Shown here: positions 11,248 to 22,426 of the stretch, in pieces
Layout: the number at the start of each line of letters is the position of its first letter
Position numbering within the stretch: the first letter of the stretch is position 1
Source of the DNA: Gari tellinella
Lineage: Eukaryota > Mollusca > Bivalvia > Cardiida > Psammobiidae
Assembly (NCBI GenBank): GCA_922989275.2
Contig: OV277868.1
Coordinates: 14,070,291 to 14,134,290, forward strand
Direction: 5' to 3'
Length of the DNA: 64,000 nucleotides
Translations under genes and position numbers: made by a program
The notes under the pieces: generated by a model
What the model was told of the DNA's origin: nothing
Databases searched by the model: none
What the model saw: the letters and a program-made list of their open reading frames with translations, nothing else

Positions 11248-11880
11248 CATGCGTCTTTATAAGAATCCCCACATTCTCACTTTTGCTAGACGCGTCATTG
11301 TAAACTGAATGTATGTAGATCGATGATCTGATTGTTTCATAACGAAGCATAATGCATGTCTTAGTACATCCAATTGGTGATGAAAGTTCTGTAAAGTTAT
11401 TCGCAAGTTTGGTCAAATGATACCACGAGTGTATGGTTTGTGATTGTTCTTCTTCGTTCAAATATCTCTAAAAGGATATTGATATTGTAAATGTTCATTT
11501 GTAAAACTGTACGTTAAAGTATGTGAATAATTATACAGAATGTTTACATCTAATTCATTTGGTATGTGTTAAAAGTACACGTATACAGGCTGTAAAGCAC
11601 AACTTCCCGTCACAAAATTGTAAATACACCATGTTTTAGCCAGATACATAGTAATAACCCTTGGATTTGTCACAAAACCAACGTTACATTTTATAGAAAT
11701 TCGAACCTAACATAGTCATCCATTATGTATGTTCATGTCAATACAGTGTTCCTAAGAAAGTAATACTTAATATAATGATACTTTCCCCAAAGTGAATTTA
11801 AGAGAAACTCATTTGGCATCGCACACAATCCAATCTTTTGGCTTTTTTATATATCGGGGTTGTCTGTATGTATACCCTAA
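11248..11880. other. Intergenic, nothing recognised
   Basis: No gene or clear repeat. A 74-codon minus-strand ORF at 11237-11461 has no known domain. Confidence 0.45.
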
Positions 11881-13230
11881 AACGCATATTTCAGTGATGA
11901 ATTTCCATAGTGAATTACTGCTTCATGTCAATGATGTTTATATACATGTACATAAAGTAGTTTGATTTTATAAGAAAACAGACGATAAATAATAAACAAA
12001 CAAACAAACAAAAAAACATAAAAAAGAAAGAGAAAACCCCAGAGTTATTGCCTAAAGAAAGAACAATGACTGTAAGATTACATTTGATTTGATTATTTAA
12101 TTGCTGTTTTTATTAAAATGTACTAGGTAAACCCAAACAAATTCGATATTATAAGAAAACAGTCAAAAATAACGCAAACAATTCTCATTAATAATTGTTT
12201 AATTTGACTCATTTTAAAAATGATTTTACAAACTTACTATAACAATTTTATAATCTTGGTAATAATATTGAAAGAATTTCCATGTTTCCATGCATCTCAA
12301 TATTGTATCATTTTTATTGTGAATGTAGTTATTTGTCTTTCTCGCTTTGTAGGTACATTAACATAATTTCATGTGAGGCGCTTTTGAACGCACAACTCCT
12401 GTGTGAAAAGAGCGCTATATAAATCGGGTATAATAATAATAATAATAATAATTAAATATAAAATAGGAATGGAAAAACAAGAGTTATTGCCCCTGGAAAA
12501 GAGCACTGACAGTAATATTAACTTTTATTTGCATATTGAACTGCTCCTTTATGTCAAAAGTGTAAACAAACATAAAACATTATAAGAAAACAGTACAAAA
12601 AAAAGAAAACTAATTCCCATTTAAAATTAAATATGGAATTGAAAGATCAGAGTTATTGCCCATGGAATAGAGCATTGACTATAATATTTACTTTTATTTG
12701 CATATTGAACTGCTCCTTTCTGTCAAAAGTGTAAACAAACATAAACACATTATGAGAAAACAGTCAAAAAATAACGAAAACAAATTCCTATTAAAAAAGA
12801 GATATGGAACAGAAAAAACAGAGTTATTGCCCCTGGAATAGAGCATTGACTGTAATTTTTACTTTTATTTGCATATTGAATCGTTGCTTTATGTCAAAGG
12901 TGTAAAGAAACATACAAAAGTTTGATGTTATAAGAAAACAGTCAAAAAATAACGAAAACAAATTCCCATAAAAAATAAAATAGAAAGAGAAAAATCAGAG
13001 TTATTGCCCCTGGAAAAGGGCATTGGCTGTAATATTTACTTCCATTTGCATTTAGAATTGTTACTTTATGTCAAAGGTGTAAAGAAACATAAAAATAATT
13101 TGATGTTATAAGAACACAGACAAAAATAACGAAAAAATAACTATAAAAATATAAAAAAGAATGAGGAAAATTAGAGTTATTGCCCCTGGAAAAGGACATT
13201 GACAGTAAAATTTTACTTTTTTGATAATAT
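11880..13230. repeat. Tandem array, ~170-178 bp units
   Basis: The phrase GAGTTATTGCCCCTGGAA recurs at about 12481, 12650, 12820, 12998 and 13172, with a weaker copy at 12041. It is followed each time by an ACTTTTATTTGCATATTGAA-like stretch and by ATAAGAAAACAGTCAAAAA. The left units are more diverged. This is the kind of core array found inside pearl-like elements, but I see neither the start block nor the terminal hairpin. Confidence 0.8.
12375..12453 (+). repeat. Non-LTR/SINE 3' tail with (ATA)n
   Basis: It contains GAGCGCTATATAAATC and ends in (ATA)n, a 3' end shared by many invertebrate SINEs and LINEs. It interrupts the tandem array. Confidence 0.6.
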
Positions 13231-13500
13231 TTAGCAAGTACAGACATTTGTGAACTAATTGTAACCAATAATAGTTCATTTGATATATTTGAAATGTAAA
13301 TAAAGTTAGGTTTATATTATGGTATGCAAAAATCTGCACCCGTTGACCTTTGACCTCATTTCTGACCTTAATTTGAACTTTTCGACTTTACATCCCCCCT
13401 AGAATTTCTAAGATATGTTCACTGAACACGAATCAGGTGGATGTAACCCGTCTACACGACATGCCATGAGGGGTCAAAAACGGTCAAAATGTTGGTAGAC

Positions 13501-13733
13501 TATTTACCCAATATCCTGTTTCTAGTATTGAAGATAGGTGACTACTTAAAGCAGGTTGGAAGTAAAACAGAATGCGCCTTAAGGCGCATTCTGCTTTACT
13601 TTCAGCCTACTTTAATCTTCTGTCTGCTAGAATATTGAAGATATTTCTCATAATACATATTCCTGACTTATTAAATTGGAACTATTTTCTTTAGTGGAGG
13701 AAAAAATTATATGCGCTATAACGCGCTTCTATG
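13501..13733 (+). repeat. H1 MITE
   Basis: This copy has one of the best-preserved hairpins: AAGTAAAACAGAATGCGCC facing GGCGCATTCTGCTTTACTTT at 13559-13603. The downstream part is diverged. Confidence 0.8.
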
Positions 13734-13736
13734 AGG

Positions 13737-14186
13737 ACAAGAGGGCCTGAAGGCCCTGATATCGCTCACCATTTGTAATGAAGCCTGATAGCTTTACCTT
13801 TGAATCGCACCCGTTTAATTATAAATCCATTCAAGTTTGTCGACCTACTCTAGTATAGTAGAGAAAATCAAAGGCAGATAACTAGGGCCTAAACAATACT
13901 GAAATGAAGCCTTTTTCTAGCCTTTCAAAGTATATCAAGGGCAGGTAACTATTGCCACAATTATTAGATATCAATAATTGCACTCCTTCGAGAATGTATA
14001 GCTATATACTTTGTGTACAAGTATAATCAAAATCCATTGAAAACTGTAGTTGCAAGAGTGTAAACGCTGTAAAATATGGCATTTTCAGCAATTCAAAGGT
14101 AGATAACTCTTGATCTATTTGTCCAATTTCAACCATAATCACCTTTTTTCGAACTCTTATGGTCATATACAATCTGGGCAAGTTTG
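13737..14186 (+). mobile_element. Pearl-like element (P1), 3'-truncated
   Basis: It starts ACAAGAGGGCCTGAAGGCCC then ATATCGCTCACC, the P1 start block, and continues as in the full copy at 37470-38684. It breaks off after CAATCTGGGCAAGTTTG, where element B begins. The rest of P1 is not found downstream. Confidence 0.8.
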
Positions 14187-14441
14187 GAGTTATAGTCATT
14201 TTGTACCCGAGTCATTTCGTAGCCGGTAAAATAAGTCATTTCGTAGCCGAATTTTGAGTAATTTCGTAGCCGCGCAAAACCTAAAAGTCATTTCGTAGCC
14301 GATGTTTTGGTCATTTCGTAGCCGACAAAAAAGTTGAATTAGTCATTTCGTAACCACCAAAAATTAAAAAATGAATGGCTCAAAAGAAGGCATAAGTCAT
14401 TTCGTAGCCTCGGGAAATTGTTAAAGTCATTTCGTAGCCGA
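14187..14441. mobile_element. Element B: one end of a DNA transposon made of GTCATTTCGTAGCCG repeats
   Basis: There are nine copies of GTCATTTCGTAGCCG, some with one or two changes, at about 14198, 14211, 14228, 14249, 14288, 14309, 14342, 14394 and 14425. They are unevenly spaced. The block begins exactly where a P1 element is interrupted, so it is the terminal repeat of an inserted element. I could not find the inverted partner in the window. It has the same architecture as elements A, C, D, F and G. Confidence 0.65.
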
Positions 14442-15161
14442 TCATTTTTTTCTTTATTTTTTTATAAATTTTTTGTGCAGTTTTCTGACATTATTTAAAC
14501 AAAAATGTGCAAACATGCAAAGTTAAAAAATATATGTTAAGAGAGTTTGGGGTCCGGATTAATTATAGCCTTGATTAAGTTAAGAAATTATGTAAAGAGT
14601 GTAATTGGGGCCGAATTGATTATAAACCTTGATTAATAGAATTATTATAGTTGTTGAAGATTGTTTTAAATAGGAATAATATTACGTGTCTCTATGCAAT
14701 TAAATTCAAATGAGTGTTCTATTCTTTAAAATTGGAACCGACATCCGACATAAATAGATATATAAAAGGTGTATAATTGGTCATTAATCGCCCATTATAT
14801 GTTACGCGTGTTTTAAGATGAAACCCAACACCGAAACAAATTGGTTTACAGTTGGATGTTTGATTTATCGTTAATCGATCATTCTAACATGCCACGTGAA
14901 TTCGTCTCTATAAACAAAGAACAGGTCTATCGTGGTATACCTGAGACGTTATACCACGCTCTTCCCTACCCCGCTCCTCCCGCGGTTATATGACATGACG
15001 TGACCTCGTGCGTTCATACGTTATGTGTATGATAATTGCGCATGCGTGAACATGGATTACACGTCTTCAAACTCAGTGATAAAAAATCAAATTTAAACTG
15101 TTCAAATGTGGATTTTAACTAAAGGAAATTAGTGCATTTAGTGATTGAAGGATCTATATAC
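14442..15161. other. Upstream region / probable 5' UTR of the LINE
   Basis: Non-coding sequence before ORF1. It includes a short hairpin with GTGGTATACC and GGTATACCTG-like words near 14930. A ~40-bp segment at 14850-14890 (TTATCGTTAATCGATCATT) recurs at ~29475-29510. The LINE's true 5' end cannot be placed. Confidence 0.4.
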
Positions 15162-16282
15162 ATGTCTAAAGCGACGGGGAGTGAAAAAACGAAGGCTGCA
15201 CCAAGAAAACGGAGAAAGACGAAACGGCCACCCTCGTCACCATTGGACAATAACACGGACAATAGTGGTCAACCCGGTTTCGACAATGTACAAGGTTTGT
15301 GTACACAATCAGATAAGGCCTCAAAAACCAAACAAACTAGTGAAATTAAAGGCTTAAATCGTGATACAGGACATATTTACAACCATTGGAATAGTTTAGG
15401 GATGGCTGTCTCTCTAAAACCCCCATTTCAAATGCAGCAACCTCAGTTTTTTGGCGGACAACAATTATCTCTAACAATGCACGGTAGCCAGTTCACCCCT
15501 CAAATGACGGGTCAAGCACCCCCTCCATGGGCGACAGAGATGCTAGAAGAAATAAAAAGCATTAAGCAAAAAATGAAAGTGATGGAGAAAATAGAGCAGA
15601 CTGTCGATGTGATAAAGGTGAAGGTCAAAGATCTTGAAAGCAAAGTTAAAGGCTTTCGGACGTAGAGAAAAGTTGCTCTTTTCTAAGCGATCGCAGTGAC
15701 AATAGCCAAATGCAAATTAATGACACCCAATGCGAAATCGACAAACTACGAAAGTCCTGTAAAGACTTTGAAACCAATGCAAAATCACTCACAGAAACAA
15801 ATAAAAGCCTAGAAGATAAACTTACCGACCTAGAAGCGAGATCGATGCGAGAGAATCTGATGTTTTATGGAATACCAGAAGCAGGAGACACTGAAGACTG
15901 TGAAATTCTAGTAAAAAATGTCTGTATTGATACACTAGCAGTACCAGAAGCAGAAGCTATGAGATTCGACAGAGTACATAGAGTCGGGTCTAGAGTAGGA
16001 ACGAAACCCAGGCCGATCGTAGCAAAGTTCCACTACTTCAGCGACAGGGAATCAATCCGCAAACAGTCCTACGAAAAGACAGCCAAACTAAAGGAATCGA
16101 ACCTAGGGATCGGAGTACAGTGGCCAAAGAAGATCCGCGATGCCAGAAAGGAACTTTACCCAGTTATGCAAAAGGAAAAAGCCAGCGGTAAAACGGTCAA
16201 AATGGTGAAGGACAAACTTTTCATCAACGGGCACCAGTACGTTAAGAACAAAGCACCAGCAGCCACAGAGATGGAACACTAG
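15162..16282 (+). pseudogene. LINE ORF1 protein (L1-type, coiled coil + RRM), one frameshift
   Basis: I start it at the ATG at 15162 (MSKATGSEKTK), because the in-frame codon at 15132 is GTG. Residues ~10-30 are very basic (PRKRRKTKRPP), then comes a low-complexity Q/P region. From ~15540 the heptad-rich EMLEEIKSIKQKMKVMEKIE begins a coiled coil. At ~15658 the frame is lost (TAG at 15663-15665) but continues one frame over (DVEKSCSFLSDRSDNSQ) into 15710-16282. That part has more coiled coil, LEARSMRENLMFYGIPE, the FDRVHRVG segment and RPIVAKFHYFSDRESIRK, as in L1 ORF1p (transposase_22/RRM). The frameshift makes this copy defective. ORF2 follows in the same frame right after the TAG at 16280-16282. 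The role would be an RNA-binding chaperone of the LINE RNP. Confidence 0.85.
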
Positions 16283-16914
16283 GGTCGTCACGAGAAGCAC
16301 CTTAAGGTAACCTCATGGAACATTAATGGTTTAAAGCGAAAACTCGTAGATATAGACTTTATAGATTTTGTGAAACAGTTTGATATAATTGTGTTAAGCG
16401 AAACATGGATGTCAAAACATGATGAAACAGACTTAAACATCAGTGGGTTCAAATGTGAGCATATATTTGGAAACAAGTCGAAAAATACGCGTAAAGGACG
16501 ATTCAGTGGTGGCTTAACTATCTATTTTAAGGAAGAACTACAGAAACATGTAAAAAATATTGAAAAACAACAGTGGGGTATTATGTGGATACAGATAAGT
16601 TCTGATTTATTTGTCTTTGATCAAGATGTTTATATATGCCATGCTTATGTTTTACCTTTTGATTCCAATGTTTTGATCCACGATGAAGTTGATTTTTTTG
16701 AAGAAATAGAAACAGGAGTCTCCAAGTACGAGAATCTAGGCAAAGTTTTTGTATGTGGAGACCTAAATGGGAGAACATCCAATTCATTAGATTATATTGA
16801 TTATGATAAATATCTAGATCAAATTATAACACAGCTGATTAGCACATCAAACATTCCTACAAGAGTTAACAGTGACCACGTGACTGATCGCAATGGAAGG
16901 CGTATACTAAATAC
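16283..16914 (+). pseudogene. LINE ORF2, N-terminal part: AP-like endonuclease
   Basis: The frame opens directly after the ORF1 stop and has no ATG before the catalytic motifs. VTSWNINGL carries the Asn, LSETW the catalytic Glu, and VCGDLNGRT the Asp-x-Asn of the exonuclease-endonuclease-phosphatase fold. The product would nick target DNA for target-primed reverse transcription. It is cut after GRRILNT at ~16914 by an insertion that includes a second LINE in reverse. The same domain resumes at ~20136 with ITTGLLIANGRL. Lack of an initiator Met may mean translation by read-through or re-initiation. Confidence 0.85.
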
Positions 16915-19085
16915 AGTTTCAGTTTATTTCATAAATCCATTGGGCTTGAAAGCCCATGAGGACAACATTAAGCGTTACATAGTTATGTTATAAACATACA
17001 TGTACATACAAAATGTATTATAAACAAACAAATATAATATAATATGGCGACTATATAAAGGTGTGCCAAGTAAATACTTGAAGCTTATATAAACCACTCT
17101 GATATTACCACAAGTAACGGTAACTTCAAACAGTGCAGCCCAAAATCAGACGTCCATTAATAGAGACGTCCAATCGTGGTCCGCCCTGTTTGCTATTTGA
17201 AGTTTTTATTTCACCTTATTACTCCACCTTTTTCCTGAATAATTGTACTTTTATCGTTATAGGGGAAGTCCCTAGGAAACTAAATCACTAACCGTTTGTT
17301 TTTGTTGGAGAAGGCATTTAAACAGTTTCTTCTAATTAATAAACAAAAGTAAACAATTCTATACAATTAATTCTCTATTGCCACGCCCCTCATTGCAAAC
17401 TTGGGATATACCCTAATTTCTGAAACAAATCAAGATCATCATATTTTGCAAATAAAAGGCTTTCGTTAGTAAATTTATATATACAAGAAATTTCAAGATA
17501 AATTGAGGGTTCGTGGCAATAGTATGAAAACTACTAGTTACTACAAGAAACAACTTCTTACAGACCGACTGACAACGTGACAACGTAAGTGACTGAAAAC
17601 ATGACAGTCTAAAGCAACTACAGATTTTCTGACTCTAAAAAGCATTGACAAAATTGTAAGACGTTAATATATTTCTGACTAATTGTTGAAAGCAGGGGAC
17701 TGTATGATTGGGCCAATTTAGATGAAGAACAATACAAAACTGTAAAGCTATTAATTCAATTCGCCCAATCATAAGATTGAAAATTGTTCATGCTCGTGTT
17801 ATGTATATTTCTCTTATAGCTAGTTACCCTTAGCCTGCTGATCACGCCTTTACTGCTTATACAACTCGTTAGATCCAGACAAGACGCCGCGTTTCGCGGT
17901 TTCTGGTCTACATCAAATTATTTGACTTACTATTTAATTCAAGTAACTGTATGTTTGGGCCAATTTCGATGAATAACAATACAAAACTGTAATGCTATAT
18001 AATCCAATTCGCCGAATCATAAGATTCAAGATTGTTCATGCTCGTGTATAATCTCTTACAGCTAGTTACCTTTAGCCTGCTGATCACGCCTTTACTGTTT
18101 ATACAACTATTTCGATCCAGATAAGACGCCGTTTCTGATCTACATCAAAACTGTTTGACTAATTATTTAAACAGGTAACTGTATGTTTGGGCCAATTTAG
18201 ATGAAGATCAATACAAAATTATAATGATATTAATCTGATTTGCTCAGGCATAAGATTCATGGATTGTCCATGCTCGTGTTGTTACCCTTTGCCCGCTGGT
18301 CGTTCCTAAACTGTTTATTCAAACTGTTTAGATCCAGACAAGACGCTGCGTTACGCGGCTTCTGGTCTGCATCAAAACTGTTTGATACCCATCTTTCAGT
18401 ACCATTATTTTTTAAAGATAATAAATTTTTAATTGACAAACTTGACAAATTTTGCTGACGACATTTTCGAAGCTAACTATATTACGGCGAAATAAGTGTC
18501 AAAATAGTGTCGAAACTATAATGATAATAGTACATAGGCTGTGTCAACAATATGATGCCCACATGAGGGGAAATAATTATAGCAACATGCTGTGTATAAT
18601 AGAAACATATTGGCGTAAGTATTTCACTATTATCAGTCTTGCTCGAAACGAAACAACAAGAAAGAACAGTGGATCCAATCAAATATGTAGCGTACTAAAC
18701 CGACACTTTACTATATCAAAAAACATACTGTCAAAAGTTGTCCACTACTATCAGTCTTGTTCGAAACGAAGCAACAAGAAATAACAGTGGATCTTATTAC
18801 CTTTATGATAATATAAACACAATTATTAAGCATGCCACTGTTCAATGACAGGTCTGAATAGCTATTATAATTAGCTCAGATAGATATGCATAGATATACA
18901 TTTGGGTAATTTGTATGAAAACAATACAATATTATATTGCCGTTTGTCCAAACTACACAAATACTCTTCTATCTTTCTATTAATAAAAATAATAGTATCA
19001 AAACAAGACTGGAACGCTATTCAACGACTGACATGTCTGATTCCACAATTAAAATATACATGTACATGTACTATGAAATGGTATA
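16915..19085. other. Inserted DNA inside LINE ORF2 (non-coding part)
   Basis: This is AT-rich insert material lying between the endonuclease half-domain and the reverse-oriented LINE. ACA is present at both junctions of the whole insert (16912-16914 and ~20133-20135), so any target duplication is very short. No gene is seen. Confidence 0.6.
17690..18440. repeat. Three tandem units (~235-255 bp) with H2-type hairpins
   Basis: Units start near 17695, 17945 and 18178. Each reads CTGTATG.TTGGGCCAATTT, then a CATAAGATT.A.GATTGTTCATG stretch, AGCCTGCTGATC, GATCCAGACAAGACGCCG and TTCTGGTCTACATCAAA. The GATCCAGA...TCTGGTC part is an H2 hairpin remnant. Confidence 0.8.
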
Positions 19086-20133
19086 AGCACAGGCCGTTAT
19101 AACCTTTCCAGTAATTTATCTATTAAACAGTGTATCATTTCGTTTTAAAAAGGCCTTTTGAAGGAAATAGCCAAGTTTCTTTATAATAATTTCACTTTCA
19201 GAATTAACCAATTCAATAAATTTAAACATATTTGGTCTGCGCCAGTAATATTTATCGATATACCTACTTCTAAGATCTTTGTATAGCGTACATTCTATAA
19301 CAAAATGATACTCATCTTCAAGTACATTACAAAGATGACATTTTCTTTCATTTATAGGTAATGCATTGGGCTTATTCCAACGGCCAGCTTCTATCATTAG
19401 CTGATGCGATGAAACTCTAAATCTTGTTATCGAACTAGAATATTTTGAGGAACTAAAATACTGTAAATAGGGTTGATATCTGAAATTCGATATATTCTTA
19501 TAAAACAATGCCCGAGATGAGTTTTCTAATCGACTATTCCAATTTTGTATGAACTGATCTGTAAGCCTCTGTTTCACTATACATAAAAATAATTTTGCGT
19601 TTCCCACACCCTGTGTTAACCATGGCTCATAAAAACCTAGAGAACATAATAAAGATTTTAGAAGTGAGACCCAATTGACTCTATTCAAATAAATTTCGCT
19701 GTCCCTGAGCAACATATCGTAGGTAATTCTTACATATTTTACATTGTTTAAGCTCAAAACTTTTAGCCAATATTTTATGATATTATAATATCTTTTAGTA
19801 AGACATGAGCAACGACCAAGCTCTCCATAAATAAAATCATTTTGTGTACTTCTTTTTACATTAAGTATTTTCTTACAATACTGCATATGTACTGTTTCTA
19901 TATTATTTGCTTTAGCAAATTCCCACACCTGACTACTAATTTCTAGGACGGGTTGAACCAGTTTATCGAATAATTCTAACCTGTGTTTAACAGATACAAA
20001 TGTAAATTTATATAAATATTTGTTTAATTTAAATATAGATTTTAACGCTTGACCTGCGAGAGTCCCATGTGCTTCTGCAAAAGAACCCCCACTAGTAAAG
20101 ACAATTCCAAGATAAGTAAATTTATTTATGGTA
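19086..20133 (-). pseudogene. Second LINE, 5'-truncated, reverse orientation: RT C-terminus and zinc motif
   Basis: The minus-strand frame is open from ~20130 to the stop at 19116. It starts in the RT palm/thumb (FTYLGIVFTSGG) and passes VWEFAKANN, YGELGRCS and KQRLTDQF. It ends with a zinc motif C-H-L-C-x7-H-x4-C and LRSRYIDKYYWRRPNMFKF. It aligns motif by motif with the 3' part of the host LINE (22427-24142) but at clearly lower identity, so it is a relative, not a duplicate. It is about 340 residues and intact over that length, and truncated at its 5' end as is usual for target-primed insertion. No clear poly(A) tail is seen. Confidence 0.85.
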
Positions 20134-20135
20134 AC

Positions 20136-21185
20136 ATGTATTACTACTGGTTTACTAATAGCAAATGGCAGATTGCATCAGGATCAAAACATTGGAAAGT
20201 ATACTTTTTGTAACCCGATGGGAACGAGCACTGTTGACTATTTACTTATCAATCTTGCAGATTTTAGATATATTACTAATTTCGACATTCTAGAACTGAA
20301 TGAATTTTCCGACCATGCTCCTGTTTTGTTTACATTTGAAATTAACAAGCCAACACATCAAACCGTCAATGATAACAACATTCCTACTATACAGAAATTA
20401 GCGTGGGAAGATTCTAAAAGTCCACAGTTCAGGGCCAACCTCGTGAATAATAATGAGATAATGCAACAGATTATAGACAGCGTAGCCAGCGATCCCATTG
20501 ATCACGTGCTCCAAACCTTTACACAATTCATGTACGACAAAGGCTTTGATGTGTTTGGTAAAACCTACACACCGGGTAAAAAACACAGACACAAACAAAC
20601 AAATAAATGGTTTAATGAAGAATGTTATGAAGCGAAACATGAATTTAAACAATCAAGAAATATATTTCGAAAGAATAAAAACAACATTAATAGGAGAAAA
20701 TTTACATCAGCTCGCACAAAGTATAACAAAGTGAAGCGTAAAAATATACGCAAGCACAACATAAAGGAAAGTAAACGTTTAAATGCTTTAGCAAAAAACA
20801 ACCCTCGCGAATTTTGGAAAACAATAAAAAATTCAGCCAATAATAAGCAACCTTCAAGTAATACACTCACTGTTAATGACCTATTTACTCATTTTAAATC
20901 TGTATTTGAAAATGAAGATGGTGAAAATCATGATAATCACTATGTAGACCCAGACGATGTATTTGATGACGATTTAGACACGGACATTTCGGAATCCGAG
21001 TTACAAAAAGCAGTTTTCTGTCAAAAGAATAATAAATCAGCCGGAATAGATAATTTAATTCCAGAACTATTTAAATGTTCATACGATATTATAATGCCGT
21101 TCTTGTTAAAATGATATAACAGAGTTTTTAGAAATTGCGAATACCCTAAATCATGGGGAGAACGTATAATAGTACCAATTTTTAA
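20136..21185 (+). pseudogene. LINE ORF2, middle part: end of endonuclease and start of RT
   Basis: The endonuclease resumes after the reverse LINE. TSTVDYLLIN supplies the conserved Asp and EFSDHAPV the SDH motif that closes the domain. A basic linker follows (KHRHKQTNKWF, RRKFTSARTKYNKVKRKN), then the start of RT with FWKTIKNSANNK and KSAGIDNLIPELFK. A single TGA at 21112-21114 interrupts PFLLK/YNRVFRNCEYPKSWGER. At 21185 the frame is split by a pearl-like element. Deleting 21186-22426 joins P-I-F-K to K-G-D-M-D-D with the frame intact. Confidence 0.88.
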
Positions 21186-22328
21186 ACAAGGGCCACCATG
21201 GCCCTAAATCGCTCACCTGGAACACCATGTAAAACTTGACCTATAGTGACCTAGATAATGACCTGACATGACCCACAATCAACCTCTAGAGTGTAAACAA
21301 GATTTTTATATGAATTGACCTAGTGACCTAATTTTTGACCAGACACAATACACATTTGATTTTGACCTAGATTTGATGTAAGCAAACATTCTGACAATAT
21401 TTCATTCAAATCTAGTGAGATTTGTAGCCTCTAGAGTGGTAACAAGATTTTCCAATGATTTGACCTAGTGATCTAGCTTTTGACCTGACATGACTCATAT
21501 TCGAATTTGACCTAGATATTAATTAGGCAAAAATTCTGACCAAATTGCATTACAATCAAATGAAATTTGTTGCCTCTAGAGTGTTCACAATGTTTTTCTA
21601 TGATTTGACCTAGTGACCTAGTTTTTGACCGGACATGACCCACATTCGACTTTGACCTAGATTTCATCATGTCAAACATTGTCAACAAGTTTCATGAAGA
21701 TCAGATGCAATTTGTAGCCGCTAGAGTGTTCACAAGGTTTTTCTTTAATTTGACCTAGTGACCTAGTTTTTGACCCGACATGACCCACATTCAAACTTGA
21801 CCTAGATTTCATCAAGACAAACATTGTCATGAAGTTTCATGAAGATCAGATGAAATTTTTAGCCACTAGAGTATTCACAAGGTTTTTCTATAATTTGACC
21901 TAGTGACCTAGTTTTTGACCGGACATGACCCACATTTGAACTTGACCTAGATTTTACCAAGACAAACATTGTTATGAAGTTTCATAAAGATCGGATGAAA
22001 TTTGTAGCCGCTAGAGTGTTCACAAGGTTTTTCTATAATTTGACCTAGTGACCTAGTTTTTGACCGGACATGACCCACATTCAAACTTGACCTAGATTTT
22101 ATCAAGACAAACATTGTTATGAAGTTTCATAAAGATCAAATAAAATTTGTAGCCGCTTGAGTGTTCACAAGGTTTTTCTTTAATTTGACCTAGTGACCTA
22201 GTTTTTGACCGGACATGACCCACATTCAAACTTGACCTAGATTTTATCAAGACAAACATTGTCATGAAGTTTCATGAAGATCAGATGACATTTGTAGCCG
22301 CAAGAGTGTTCACAACCAATTGTGAACG

Positions 22329-22373
<45 letters not shown>

Positions 22374-22426
22374 GGACATCCAGTGATCCTAAAAGCTCAC
22401 CTTGGCACTTCGTGCCAGGTAAGCTA
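21186..22426 (+). mobile_element. Pearl/Helentron-like element (P4) inside the LINE RT
   Basis: It starts ACAAGGGCCACCATGGCCC then AATCGCTCACCTGG. It has about seven core units of ~150 bp, each with TTTGACCTAGTGACCTAG, TTTGACC.GACATGACCCAC and TAGCC.CTAGAGTGTTCACAA. Then come (GACA)n at 22328-22364, a GACGGAC run, and a terminal hairpin AGCTCACCTTGGCACTTCGT / GTGCCAGGTAAGCT followed by A. The host reading frame shows insertion between A and A with no target duplication. These features match the bivalve pearl family, considered non-autonomous Helentrons. Confidence 0.88.
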
